Notes under the pieces: generated by a model
Told to the model about the DNA's origin: nothing
The model's input: only the letters and a program-made list of their open reading frames with translations
The model's database searches: none
Made by a program: the position numbers and the translations under genes
Part shown: piece after piece, positions 1 through 11,343 of the stretch
How positions within the stretch are numbered: the first letter of the stretch is position 1
Layout: every line of letters starts with the position of its first letter
DNA from: Candidatus Poseidoniales archaeon
GTDB taxonomy: Archaea; Thermoplasmatota; Poseidoniia; Poseidoniales; Thalassarchaeaceae
Direction: 5' to 3'
DNA: 64,000 bases
NCBI GenBank assembly: GCA_012960975.1
Contig: DUAE01000001.1
Coordinates: forward strand, 39,544-103,543

Positions 1-1264
<1,264 letters not shown>

Positions 1265-1450
1265 TTATGCGAGGGTTCCCGTAGGGAACCCTCAACCACT
1301 CTACTAAATACCTGACGTTGGGGGTTATTGAATGCTTCTTATTGGGGGTTTGGAAATGGCTAAATCAGCAGTTTTTGGAGATAACAAGATTATTTATTCT
1401 GGACAATTGACTCGACACGATTAAACAGACTACGATTCTGCCTCGGCTGA

Positions 1451-2260
1451 ATGGGCCTACCTCTCACCTGCGTCACACTCTCTGGGTGCACTGTCGACGA
1501 GATGTTGAAGGATGCAGCTAGAGCAACTGCTGTTGGAGCTGATTTAGTCGAAGTACGCCTTGATAAATTGTGGGTACTGAAGCAACAACCGGAACCTGTT
1601 GAGAAGATTATTCCGACTCCCAATAAACCCCGGCCTCGTCCAGTTTATATCGCTCCAGAATACACTCCTCAACCCATGGATTCAGTCGATCTTGATTCTG
1701 CAATTATTTCATTCAAAGCCGGTATCGAATTACCTGTCATTATGACCTGTCGATCCAACCACCAGGATGGTTATTTCCCAGGTTCGGAAGATGAACGGAT
1801 TGAAGTTCTCACCAAGGCGATTAAAAGCGGCGTAAGTTGGGTTGATCTAGAGATTGACATCGATTCTAAAGTTCGCAAGAAATTGATGAAGTTAGCTGGA
1901 AAAAATACCAGCATCATCGCTTCGCTTCATTCCGATGATTCCGTGTTTTCATCTGAGGAGATAATTCAAGAAGTCGAAGAGAATCAATCCGCTGGTGAAG
2001 TCATAAAAATGTGTTTCAAAAGCACAGGGAAAAATGATGGACTCCGAATCTTCAAAGCGGCATGGAATTTCAAAGAATCAGAGATAAAAACCGCGATAAT
2101 GGGTAGTGGTTTAGGAGGCGATTGGAGTCGAATTCATGCTCCTCTCCTCGGTCAACATTTGGTTTATACTACAATGGAAACAGGTTGGCATCTATCACAG
2201 GAAGGCCGAATTAATGCAAGCGATTTGAAAACTGCTTGGAAATTATTAGAATATTCTTAA
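1451..2260 (+). CDS. aroD: 3-dehydroquinate dehydratase, type I
   Basis: ADLVEVRLD near the N-terminus, PVIMTCRS, SIIASLHS and C-terminal MGSGLGGDWSRIHAPLLG typical of type I dehydroquinases. Confidence 0.85.
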   Translation: MGLPLTCVTLSGCTVDEMLKDAARATAVGADLVEVRLDKLWVLKQQPEPVEKIIPTPNKPRPRPVYIAPEYTPQPMDSVDLDSAIISFKAGIELPVIMTCRSNHQDGYFPGSEDERIEVLTKAIKSGVSWVDLEIDIDSKVRKKLMKLAGKNTSIIASLHSDDSVFSSEEIIQEVEENQSAGEVIKMCFKSTGKNDGLRIFKAAWNFKESEIKTAIMGSGLGGDWSRIHAPLLGQHLVYTTMETGWHLSQEGRINASDLKTAWKLLEYS

Positions 2261-2262
2261 TT

Positions 2263-3180
2263 CTAATCTTCCATTTTTTCTTCTTCGCCTTCGTGTTGTT
2301 CTAATAATGGTACTGAATTAACTTCTGAAGCACTCTCATTGAGCCCAAATGCATGGTATCTATTGTGTAGAACCATCGGTACGATGAGGAAAGAAAGTGG
2401 TAGAATACTAACCAAAATATAGGCTGTAAATTTTGGCAATGTCAATCTATCCTCAACATCGATGAGTACCTCTACATTCATATCGCCTCCTGCTGTGCCT
2501 GCATCAGTGTGCCTCGTGTTATCCCAATTATCGAAAACGAGGTAATACAATGGATTTGAATCGAACCAATTAGTATTCCAAACTGAACCATCTGTATCAA
2601 TTGCGACGGAAAATTCTACGGTTTGACGATCTTCATATGCGTGTACATCTCGAAATGGTAGCCACATGACTGTATCTCTCCATTCTACTGGGATAGTCTT
2701 CAGATTAAGAAAATCACTCCATCTCTCATTTCTCTGGTCATAATCTACATTATATCTATCCCAATTTCCACTTGATAAAAGATAGACATCACCTTCGGAA
2801 CCTTTCGATGGCGGGTTGCTCAAATCTGGGCTGAAAGTTATACAGAAAGTGTATGAATAGCCGGTAGTCAAACGCAAACTCAAAGCTTGTCCGGAGTCAT
2901 TTTTTAATTCCATCTCAATGCTAAGATCTCTAAACAAGGCGACGTTATTTTGTGAATTTGAATCATCAGACGCTTCCCAATTAAACCATGAGTCTTCGCC
3001 GACACGATGGGTATCTACAGATGTGTATATGTCCCAATCATTGCTGGCCGGAACTTGACAACTACTGTCTGCTGAGGCAGTAGGGGCGACTATAATCGCA
3101 ATAACAACGGCGAAAATTGGCGTCATCAAACATGTGTTGAGAAATAGGGCAACTGATTTTTTCTGGAGCCCGTCTTTCAT
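2263..3180 (-). CDS. Secreted/membrane-anchored protein of unknown function (signal anchor and C-terminal TM)
   Basis: 305 aa; hydrophobic N-terminus, C-terminal TM (FTAYILVSILPLSFLIVPMVL) and acidic tail; 1-nt overlap with the upstream metalloprotease gene. Confidence 0.6.
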   Translation of the reverse strand: MKDGLQKKSVALFLNTCLMTPIFAVVIAIIVAPTASADSSCQVPASNDWDIYTSVDTHRVGEDSWFNWEASDDSNSQNNVALFRDLSIEMELKNDSGQALSLRLTTGYSYTFCITFSPDLSNPPSKGSEGDVYLLSSGNWDRYNVDYDQRNERWSDFLNLKTIPVEWRDTVMWLPFRDVHAYEDRQTVEFSVAIDTDGSVWNTNWFDSNPLYYLVFDNWDNTRHTDAGTAGGDMNVEVLIDVEDRLTLPKFTAYILVSILPLSFLIVPMVLHNRYHAFGLNESASEVNSVPLLEQHEGEEEKMED

Positions 3181-6100
3181 TATCGTCTCCTCGTACGAAT
3201 TGGGCGGATATATCCTGATTCCTTATCCCTTCGCTCTTCGACTGTCAGATACTTAGGTTGTGGAGGAGGTGAATGTTGGTCCATTCCTGGCAAGTTCCCT
3301 TCTGCGACTACCTCTTGCACATCGTAGGTTTCTTGCATATTTTCGGCGTCGAGTTCCTCTTCATCTTTCTGTTTCATAATGAACCAACCGAGAAGAAGAA
3401 CTGTTGCTACTAATACGAGTAAACCTGCGCTGCTAGCGTTGGGAACTAAATCTTGCCATGTCAAATCGGCAAGAGTTATTTTTTTATTCTCTTCTTGTAT
3501 TCCAAGAATAGTAATTACGAAATCTTCTGATGTACAAACTCCAACTCCGTCACAGACTTCCATGATGATTCGGATCTCACCTGGTTTCGTCCATGTTTGT
3601 TCACCCCATATGAAATCGTTACGCATATCACCATCAAGATTAGAATCGATTAAACTGTTCAAATCCCAGCGAATCGTCAAATTAGATGAAAGGAAACGAT
3701 CTCGATCATTCGCAGGATTCCCATCTCCATCTGAATCCTCATCCGCATCAAAATCCATCCATGCTAAGATGCCATTTTCTAAGTCGTGGTCGATTGCTTC
3801 TGAATCGAGCATGACTAAATCATTGACGAAAACATAATCCGCGCCGATAGGATTTGTCGTAATTATTTCCGGCGCGTGCGAAACATGAACTAACATTGTC
3901 GTAGAATTGGTTTCTCCGGCTTCAAAACCATCGATAACAGTCAATGTGACAAGATATGTTCCTGATAATTCGTAATGGTGCCAAACTATTGGGCCTTCGA
4001 CTTGCGGAGATGCATCCCCGAAGTCCCAAATCCATCTGGATATTCCATTCCATTCTGAGTCGGATTGTTCCGTGGATGTTCTCCCAACGAAGAGTGGATC
4101 AGCATCATAACTCTTTGAGCCATCGAATTGTAGTGGCATACCCGGTGCGATGAATGCATTTCCGAACTCGGTCTGAGATACTTGCCAAGTCACAGTCGTT
4201 TCGTCAGAAGGGATATAATCAATGATGGACCCATTAATGCTTGGTTGTCTGAAATCTAGCATAGGAACTGGAAGTGGATTGGCTATTCTAATTGAGTATG
4301 ATTTCATTGCGGATGCGGTTCCTCTCTCATCCACAACAACTAAGCTCACTGTATAAAGACCGGGTTCAAGGAAGGTTTGATGTATAGATGAGATATTATA
4401 AATCGGTTCATCGAGACTAGAAATGTTCCAAATCGTCTCCAGAAGTGAAGTGTCTCCATCTGGATCGAACGAAATGCTTTCGAATCGATATTCAGTCTCA
4501 ACTGTCCCGTCGGCGGGACGAGCGAAAACAGCAACTGGTCGCTGATTAGTTACATGAACCTCAAGGTTTGCGACCGAGGAATTTCCATCATCATCGGTAA
4601 CCTCTAGTATGATATTCTTGATTCCAGGTGTTTTCCAACCAACAATTGGATTTATTTCAAAAGATTCGGTTGCGGAGAAATCAGAGGTCAATGTCATTCC
4701 AGACCCTCCAAGATTAACACCTTCTTCGAAGGTCCACCGATACTCGACAATCAATCCGTCGAGGTCTTCGAAGATATCTGGCATTTCGAGAGGAGTCAAA
4801 GTGAATGTTTGTAATGTTTCATCGAATATTTGTAGAGGAACGCGGTTTAGAATTCTGATGTAAAGTGTATGTTCAACAAAATGTGTTCCGTCATCGACAG
4901 TTAAGGTCAGCGTGTAGATAATTCCGTCTGCACTTCCGTCGACCCAAGCATGCCCTGCCTCGACTAATCCTTGGCCAGTCTCAATATTGCTATCTCCCCA
5001 ATCCCAAGTGAATTGTAGTTCACCAGTAGGGACGTTGTCAATTGTATCATGAGCAGAAAATTGAACCCGTTGGTTCGTTTTCAAAACTAATTCATCGTTT
5101 TGAACAACGCCATCGACGGATATAATGGGAATTGGTTCAGAGGTATCATCGACGTCGATTATCCAAGATTGCGGTTCAGAGAAATATCCACCTTGATCTT
5201 GGATGGTTAGGACGACTACATATTGGCCTGCATTGATGTAAGATTGAACTGGGTTTTTTAGACCAGAACTGGTGTTATCACCGAGGTCCCAGAAATATGC
5301 CATCGGTGTTTCGTTATGGCTGAATGTTCCGTTTAATTGCGAGAATCCCCATGCATCATATCCAGAACCAAACATACTGACTGGTAGCCAAGTTTGAGTT
5401 ATATTTGTCGAGAGTGAACCAGATGCCACCGGCTCCATATTTGCTAGATTAATCGGTAATGCAAATGCTTGGTCAACGAGCGCCCCGGTAACGTCGGTGA
5501 TGCTTACTCCAAAGGTCCAATCACCAGTCTCAGGCGGTGTGAACCATACGTTTTTCTCTGATACGACGCTATTTCCTGCAGTAATATCGAAAGTTACCGT
5601 ATCTTTCAGTGTATTATTTAGGAATGCTTCGACCTCAACTTCAAGAATCTCAAAGAAAGCATTCGAAGTCACTTCAAGTTGGATTTCAATGCTATCATCG
5701 AGAAGGTTCCCATCTCTATCGAATGGGATAATATTATCAATTTGGATTTCTGCTGGGTCAGTAATCAATCCAGCTTGAACTGTTATTGCTGCTTCTGGAT
5801 AAGAGCCGGTTGTGATTCCGCAACTTGCAAAATTGTAATCACAATCATCTACTAGAGATTCATACCAAGTAATCAACCAAACTTCATCGGTAAAATTTCC
5901 AAACCCATGAACTAGACCGGTTGCAGCACCGCTAGCTGGGTCGATTCGAAGTCGATTCAAACTCCATGTTCCCGTCGCTGATTCTTTCTGCACGACCACT
6001 CCTTCAAAACCGAATTGAGTTGGTGAAACCATCATGTTGAGAGGTGCTCCAGAACCTTGAGAGAACTTGTATGAGCGCATCCCCCATCCTTCGATAGATT

Positions 6101-7295
6101 GAGAACCGCTAGACCAATCGTTAACCCACTGGTCGTTGAAACCGCTCATCTGAACTTTACAAACCTGTGAAGCGGTGCAGGATGATGCTAGGTCGAGATT
6201 TGAAAATCCGAATGCTCCTTGTGCACTATCAAGAGTAACTGCTACGCTGAAATTTGCAAAAATCTCACTCATAGTCGTTCCAATAGAAATCGACCCTGGC
6301 TGTGGATTGGCTGCGAGGTTGACGATTCCAGCTCCGCCAGTAGCTGTGTCTGCAATCAAACTAGCAATCGCTGCGCCACCACCCAATTTGTCAGCTAGAT
6401 ACATCATGAACATGAAGCCAGCACCGTAATCAGCGATTCGTTGATTCCACCAGCGAACGCTAAGGTTGGAATTTGCCGACCATTCATTTGCATGACCTGT
6501 CAAGGTGCTGGTCACACCAAAACAAAGGTAAGCGGCCATGTCAGCTGCTCCTTCATCAATCCACAAATGTTCGTAAGGGTCACGAGCACTGTGCAAAAGA
6601 TGTTCTAACTCGTGAGATAAAATTGTATTTCGCCAATTCATGTCGTCAGCATCGATGAAAACAGATTCCCTACTAGACGCAATACCTGGTGAAAAATATC
6701 CTCCAGTCCCACCGGCTCCATCCATTGCAATGATTACTATCTCTACCTGACAATTATTGTCCACATCCGGAGGCGTTCCGAAATATGTTGTGTCAGTAGG
6801 AAAAATTGTCGTTTCAAAAGTCGAAGCTATGTCGTTGAGAGTCGTTGCTGGAATAACTTGTCCATTTTGGACAAAAATCGCCGAATTAGTTGAGGTTTTT
6901 TGCACCGTCGCATCGACGGTGCCGCTGGCGGTTGGAATTGTATCGGTATCGCCCTGACTCCAAGCATTTGTGCAATTTCTCGCAGACGACCGAGAATTGC
7001 TGTAAGACTGCGAAAAAGGTAAAATCAAATTAGGGTAACCAGCTTCGACCCATTGCTTTTTCAGGTAACTAGTAGCCGAAAAGACTGGTTCATCATTATT
7101 GGTAAACATGTATTGATTACCTTCAAGTGTCGAATCGAATTCATCCAAATCGCCCGCAATGAACTCTGAAACCACATTCTCACTGACCGGCACAGCCAGT
7201 GCCATCGGAGACAAACTAGCCACTAACATCAACGAGACTAGCAACAACGTAGTTGTTGTGCGTCGAGAGGGGCGTGCGGTCAACATGGGTAACAC
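3180..7295 (-). CDS. Large secreted zinc metalloprotease-like protein with multiple PKD-type domains and C-terminal TM anchor
   Basis: HELEHLLH (HExxH) followed by WIDEGAADMAAYL; repeated PKD signatures (YFWDLGDNTSSGLKNPVQSY, FTWDWGDSNIETG, WIWDFGDASPQVEGPIVWHHY); TM AGLLVLVATVLLLGWFIM near the C-terminus. Confidence 0.8.
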   Translation of the reverse strand: MLPMLTARPSRRTTTTLLLVSLMLVASLSPMALAVPVSENVVSEFIAGDLDEFDSTLEGNQYMFTNNDEPVFSATSYLKKQWVEAGYPNLILPFSQSYSNSRSSARNCTNAWSQGDTDTIPTASGTVDATVQKTSTNSAIFVQNGQVIPATTLNDIASTFETTIFPTDTTYFGTPPDVDNNCQVEIVIIAMDGAGGTGGYFSPGIASSRESVFIDADDMNWRNTILSHELEHLLHSARDPYEHLWIDEGAADMAAYLCFGVTSTLTGHANEWSANSNLSVRWWNQRIADYGAGFMFMMYLADKLGGGAAIASLIADTATGGAGIVNLAANPQPGSISIGTTMSEIFANFSVAVTLDSAQGAFGFSNLDLASSCTASQVCKVQMSGFNDQWVNDWSSGSQSIEGWGMRSYKFSQGSGAPLNMMVSPTQFGFEGVVVQKESATGTWSLNRLRIDPASGAATGLVHGFGNFTDEVWLITWYESLVDDCDYNFASCGITTGSYPEAAITVQAGLITDPAEIQIDNIIPFDRDGNLLDDSIEIQLEVTSNAFFEILEVEVEAFLNNTLKDTVTFDITAGNSVVSEKNVWFTPPETGDWTFGVSITDVTGALVDQAFALPINLANMEPVASGSLSTNITQTWLPVSMFGSGYDAWGFSQLNGTFSHNETPMAYFWDLGDNTSSGLKNPVQSYINAGQYVVVLTIQDQGGYFSEPQSWIIDVDDTSEPIPIISVDGVVQNDELVLKTNQRVQFSAHDTIDNVPTGELQFTWDWGDSNIETGQGLVEAGHAWVDGSADGIIYTLTLTVDDGTHFVEHTLYIRILNRVPLQIFDETLQTFTLTPLEMPDIFEDLDGLIVEYRWTFEEGVNLGGSGMTLTSDFSATESFEINPIVGWKTPGIKNIILEVTDDDGNSSVANLEVHVTNQRPVAVFARPADGTVETEYRFESISFDPDGDTSLLETIWNISSLDEPIYNISSIHQTFLEPGLYTVSLVVVDERGTASAMKSYSIRIANPLPVPMLDFRQPSINGSIIDYIPSDETTVTWQVSQTEFGNAFIAPGMPLQFDGSKSYDADPLFVGRTSTEQSDSEWNGISRWIWDFGDASPQVEGPIVWHHYELSGTYLVTLTVIDGFEAGETNSTTMLVHVSHAPEIITTNPIGADYVFVNDLVMLDSEAIDHDLENGILAWMDFDADEDSDGDGNPANDRDRFLSSNLTIRWDLNSLIDSNLDGDMRNDFIWGEQTWTKPGEIRIIMEVCDGVGVCTSEDFVITILGIQEENKKITLADLTWQDLVPNASSAGLLVLVATVLLLGWFIMKQKDEEELDAENMQETYDVQEVVAEGNLPGMDQHSPPPQPKYLTVEERRDKESGYIRPIRTRRR

Positions 7296-7344
7296 TTCGT
7301 GTTCAGAACAAGTTCAAGCCCGTTTGGGACCTATTTTAACATCG

Positions 7345-8352
7345 ATGGAGCATCGTTCGGACATGATTCGGCTCGGTTCGGCGCCACACGTATTCCCGGC
7401 TCTGCTGGTCGTACTGCTTCTGACATTCGCACCTGTCGCTGCTGAAGGTAGTTCAGAAGTAACTGAATTGCATGTCATCTCATCTCATTCCCACGACGAG
7501 GGAGCGTTCACTCAGGGATTAGAGATGCACGAAGGTTCACTTTACGAGAGCACTGGTCTGTATGGCAGTTCAAGTCTTAGGGAAGTGGATCCATCGAGTG
7601 GGGAGGTACTACGCCAAACACAACTCGACCAGAGCCTGTTCGGAGAGGGTATCACCATTGTCGGGGACACTATCGTGATGCTCACTTGGAGGGAGGAGAT
7701 TGCCTTGGTTTTTGACATAGTGACGTTCGAGATCATTGCTAATCACACATACTCCGGTGAGGGCTGGGGGCTGTGCTACGACGGAAACCATCTGGTTATG
7801 TCAAACGGAACTTCAGATTTGACTTTCAGGAACCCATCCGACTTCTCCGTTGAAGCAACGCTCCTCGTAACTAATCAGGGCATCGGGGTGGATTTCCTCA
7901 ACGAGCTCGAGTGCGTCGGTCAGACGGTGTATGCGAACGTGTGGGGCAACGATTCCATCATCGCTATCAACAAGACCACCGGAGAGGTCGAGTCAACCAT
8001 AGACGCCTCGGTTTTGGCCGAGAACGAGTCCGACGGTTACAATGACGTGTTGAACGGGATAGCCTACTTCCCAGAGCGGGATGCATTCCTGATTACCGGC
8101 AAGAACTGGACCTCGATGCATCTAGTTTCGTTCGAGAACTCTCAGACACCCTCTGACGGCAATATCTCAAAACCTCTGCCGTTGAACTTTCTGAAGGGGA
8201 TATTGCCGTTTCTCCTGATTGCAGCCTTTGTCATAATCCTCAGTTCCATGCGTCTTCTGAGTGTAATCATACGATTCCCTCTTCTGATAATCGCTAGGCG
8301 ACAAACTGAGAAGCCTCCTCCACCCACGGATGGAAGGAGTAGGGGGGAGTAG
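7345..8352 (+). CDS. Glutamine cyclotransferase-like (glutaminyl-peptide cyclotransferase) secreted protein with C-terminal TM
   Basis: FTQGLEMHEGSLYESTGLYGSSSLREVD...LTWREEIALVFD...GEGWGLCYDGNHLVMSNGTSDLTFRNP...NELECVGQTVYANVWGNDSIIAINKTTGEV matches the glutamine cyclotransferase family. Start moved from 7159 to ATG 7345 (or 7363) so the signal peptide is N-terminal. Confidence 0.85.
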   Translation: MEHRSDMIRLGSAPHVFPALLVVLLLTFAPVAAEGSSEVTELHVISSHSHDEGAFTQGLEMHEGSLYESTGLYGSSSLREVDPSSGEVLRQTQLDQSLFGEGITIVGDTIVMLTWREEIALVFDIVTFEIIANHTYSGEGWGLCYDGNHLVMSNGTSDLTFRNPSDFSVEATLLVTNQGIGVDFLNELECVGQTVYANVWGNDSIIAINKTTGEVESTIDASVLAENESDGYNDVLNGIAYFPERDAFLITGKNWTSMHLVSFENSQTPSDGNISKPLPLNFLKGILPFLLIAAFVIILSSMRLLSVIIRFPLLIIARRQTEKPPPPTDGRSRGE

Positions 8353-8354
8353 CC

Positions 8355-9098
8355 ATGGATAATGACGATTTTTCTCGCCATTCGCGTACCGAATTATGGC
8401 TTTACGATCTCTCACTCGACCCTGCAACTCGCATTGCCGGAGCACTTCTGATCATTATTGGTAGTGCGCTCGGTGCGATGCTTGGGATATTATTGATTTC
8501 GGCAGATCCGTCTGATATTCTCGGTACAATTGATGATTCTAGCGGCACATCTGATGTTGACGGGTTGGTTATCTCCGCCTTGCTTGATAATAGTTCAGGC
8601 GGAGATCCGGTTGAGGGCGTTGTAGTCCAAATTCTCGATATGAATCGGCTCGAAATTTCTCGTGATACGACGGACTCAGGAGGCCGTTTTTCATTAGATG
8701 AAATCGCTCGCCATTCCTCGATATTACGAATTGAACATCCCGATAATGTCACTGTTGAGATTCTTCTCATTCCGGGTGATTACGCTCAAATCTCAATCAC
8801 ATTAACACCCGGTTCTGGTCTTTATGAGGAAGACATGCGGGGGGAGAGCCATTTAGGAGAATCTGTATTTATTGGCACATTTATTGCTGTCATTACTTTA
8901 CTCGTAGGATTAGCTGGAATCTCCGGTGGTTTTGCGGCATATAGTGGTGACCATTATCGTCGAACTTGGTGGTTGACTTTCTTCGGGCTTTTTAGTCGAG
9001 GGATGATTTTCATTGGTCCACTCCTCATTCTTATCGGGCTTGGTATGATATATCTTTGTCGTGACCAATTCACCGATTATAATCCGGTTGCCGACTGA
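8355..9098 (+). CDS. Membrane protein with carboxypeptidase regulatory-like (beta-sandwich) domain
   Basis: TM near N-terminus, region VDGLVISALLDNSSGGDPVEGVVVQILDMNRLEISRDTTDSGGRFSLDEI, two C-terminal TMs. Confidence 0.5.
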   Translation: MDNDDFSRHSRTELWLYDLSLDPATRIAGALLIIIGSALGAMLGILLISADPSDILGTIDDSSGTSDVDGLVISALLDNSSGGDPVEGVVVQILDMNRLEISRDTTDSGGRFSLDEIARHSSILRIEHPDNVTVEILLIPGDYAQISITLTPGSGLYEEDMRGESHLGESVFIGTFIAVITLLVGLAGISGGFAAYSGDHYRRTWWLTFFGLFSRGMIFIGPLLILIGLGMIYLCRDQFTDYNPVAD

Positions 9099-9106
9099 GG
9101 TGAATT

Positions 9107-10450
9107 ATGTATCTAATCACGGTTGAAGGTGGCGATGGTAGCGGAAAAGGTCTCGCCACAAAAGTGATTGCAGAAGTCCTCGAAAAGGAATTTTGCTTCA
9201 CTTCTGTCGATATCACCAGTGAGCCTCGCCGAGAGCACCCTCTAGGGCGGCTCGCTATCGATGCAGTTCGAACAAAAACCACGACACCTGAAAGTGAGGC
9301 TGGACTATTCGCAGCCGACAGAGTCGACCATTCACATAGCTGGATTTTACCCCGACTTGAGGAGGGGACAATAGTTGTTTCTGAACGTAATGTACACTCA
9401 TCATTAGTATACCAAGGAATCGTCGGAAATCTTGGCGTAGATCGAGTCGCACACATGAATTCTGCAGCCCTAATTCCTGACCTTTGTGTTTGGGTGGATT
9501 GCGACCCTGAAGTTGCATTGAATCGCATTAAAAGTGGTACACTAAGAGCTCATTCTGAAAAAGAGGAATACTTTGAAACCAGCGAGTTGCAAAAACAAAT
9601 CCGCGCAGGTTATCACCAACTCCTATCGGGTAAGATTGAGATGCCGACCCCATTCGATATGGGTGCTGTAATTGGTCCGGTTTTGAATGAAGGAACAGAG
9701 GATGAATTTAAGCGAAAATTAAAACTTAGAATTCGACGTTTTATTCACTCTCACCCATCACCTTTGAACGTAGATACGGAAATCGTTGAACAGCATTTAA
9801 TCAGAAAATTGTTGCAGGTCGCAAAAGGTCAAACTATGCTTACAGGATTAGGCGTAAAACCAGCAATCAATCATTATGATTGGTTGGCTGGCAGCAAACC
9901 ATGGCAAGTTCTCACAGGCGCTGAAAAATTGCATCAAGAGAGTTTGTTGAGAACGCGCGAGGGCGGAAGGATGGACGTACCGAAGAGTGTTCTTGCCCAT
10001 TCAATTTCATCTATTTGTGGGACTCTTTCTCTATTATCATCAGCAAATATCGGTGACATACGTGCAGGGCAAGGGCCAGTACGTGCAGTTTCAGAGAGTC
10101 ATTCTCATAAAATCGTTCGTTATCTCGCGGAGGAATTAGATTGGATCCATCAGCATAAATCTCTATTGGGCCGAGACTCAACACGCAATCAATTGAAGGA
10201 GTCAATTCAGCCTTTTGGTATTCTTTCTTTGGTGATTTGGCCGTTGCGAATAGCGATTAGAAAGTGGCAAATCGCCAATCCAAAAACCCACCTTCGTTTT
10301 GCGATAGGTCAAATTATTCGTTCTCAACATCACTCAGTTGCAGTTGAAAATACGATGCAACGTTTAGCGATTCTTGGCGCTGGGAAATCTGACGGAAAAT
10401 TACCAACAACAACGACGGAATTAGTCGAATGGTGGCAAGGCTCACTGTGA
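9107..10450 (+). CDS. tmk: Thymidylate kinase fused to a C-terminal domain of unknown function
   Basis: N-terminus MYLITVEGGDGSGKGLATKVIAEVL (P-loop), ITSEPRREHPLG, LFAADRVDH, VSERNVHSSLVYQG: dTMP kinase motifs. About 230 further residues not assignable to Tmk. Confidence 0.85.
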   Translation: MYLITVEGGDGSGKGLATKVIAEVLEKEFCFTSVDITSEPRREHPLGRLAIDAVRTKTTTPESEAGLFAADRVDHSHSWILPRLEEGTIVVSERNVHSSLVYQGIVGNLGVDRVAHMNSAALIPDLCVWVDCDPEVALNRIKSGTLRAHSEKEEYFETSELQKQIRAGYHQLLSGKIEMPTPFDMGAVIGPVLNEGTEDEFKRKLKLRIRRFIHSHPSPLNVDTEIVEQHLIRKLLQVAKGQTMLTGLGVKPAINHYDWLAGSKPWQVLTGAEKLHQESLLRTREGGRMDVPKSVLAHSISSICGTLSLLSSANIGDIRAGQGPVRAVSESHSHKIVRYLAEELDWIHQHKSLLGRDSTRNQLKESIQPFGILSLVIWPLRIAIRKWQIANPKTHLRFAIGQIIRSQHHSVAVENTMQRLAILGAGKSDGKLPTTTTELVEWWQGSL

Positions 10451-11284
10451 TTATTTGACTACTAATTTTGCATTTGCCGGCAATTGTACCTGTTCGGGTC
10501 CATCAAAATATTGTGAACGTGAACTGAACGAAGCAGAGAACCACCAGCCGGTGACTAATCCAGCGCTCAATCCTGTGATCACCCTGATGAAATTTGTCGA
10601 TTCATAGGAGGTGAGTAATTGGGTGAAACCATCGATTGCTATCGGTATAAGTCCGATTCCACAAAGTGCAATCATTGCTAGTAGGCGTCGATCATTTTGA
10701 TAAAAATCCTCTATCGTTTGGTCTTGAAAAATCGAAAGGAAACTATCTCTTGTTGTCCATCGATTCAATCCTCGTCGGCTCCAAATAAATGCCCCGACGA
10801 TAACTCCGAGCATGATTCCGATATCTCGAGTACACATCGCTAGTTGATTGTCATTTAATTCCCAAGAACGCTCATGTTTTTGATGACAATTCAAATCGCC
10901 AAAAGCGTATACGAATGCTGCAACTGGATTGAGTTCAGACCAAGCAAAGTCGCCACCATGAAGTGATTGATCGTGACCGATTTTGGAATTTTCACCATTA
11001 TCGTTATTTCCCCATGATGCCCAGTCATCTTGAGTAGCATAGTCAAATTGGTTTGCTCGACCGGATAATTCTGGAATTGAATTTGTTGGTAAAATGAGTG
11101 GAATTATCACCATCAACAATAGGTAAGCGCCGATAATTCCAGCGATTATTCGGCCAATTTTTTCTTCACGTTTACGCTCAAATCGACCATTCGCTAGAGC
11201 CTCCATGATACTTTCAAAGCAATTCTCCCCATCAATGCTTCTTCGAATTGAGATTCTCAGTATTCTGGAAATACGCAGTCTCAA
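10451..11284 (-). CDS. DUF2085-like predicted membrane protein
   Basis: Motif FGDLNCHQKHERSWELNDNQLAMCTRDIGIMLG and later GIGLIPIAIDGFTQLL typical of DUF2085; several TMs. Start could instead be ATG at 11206. Confidence 0.65.
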   Translation of the reverse strand: MRLRISRILRISIRRSIDGENCFESIMEALANGRFERKREEKIGRIIAGIIGAYLLLMVIIPLILPTNSIPELSGRANQFDYATQDDWASWGNNDNGENSKIGHDQSLHGGDFAWSELNPVAAFVYAFGDLNCHQKHERSWELNDNQLAMCTRDIGIMLGVIVGAFIWSRRGLNRWTTRDSFLSIFQDQTIEDFYQNDRRLLAMIALCGIGLIPIAIDGFTQLLTSYESTNFIRVITGLSAGLVTGWWFSASFSSRSQYFDGPEQVQLPANAKLVVK

Positions 11285-11343
11285 TTCACTATTTTAATCA
11301 AATAGCACCATTGGTATATTGAACGACTCGTCATGCGCTATAC

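Noticed and set aside
7159-7344. N-terminal 62-aa extension of the glutamine cyclotransferase ORF
   Set aside because: It overlaps the divergent metalloprotease start (7295) and precedes the real signal peptide.
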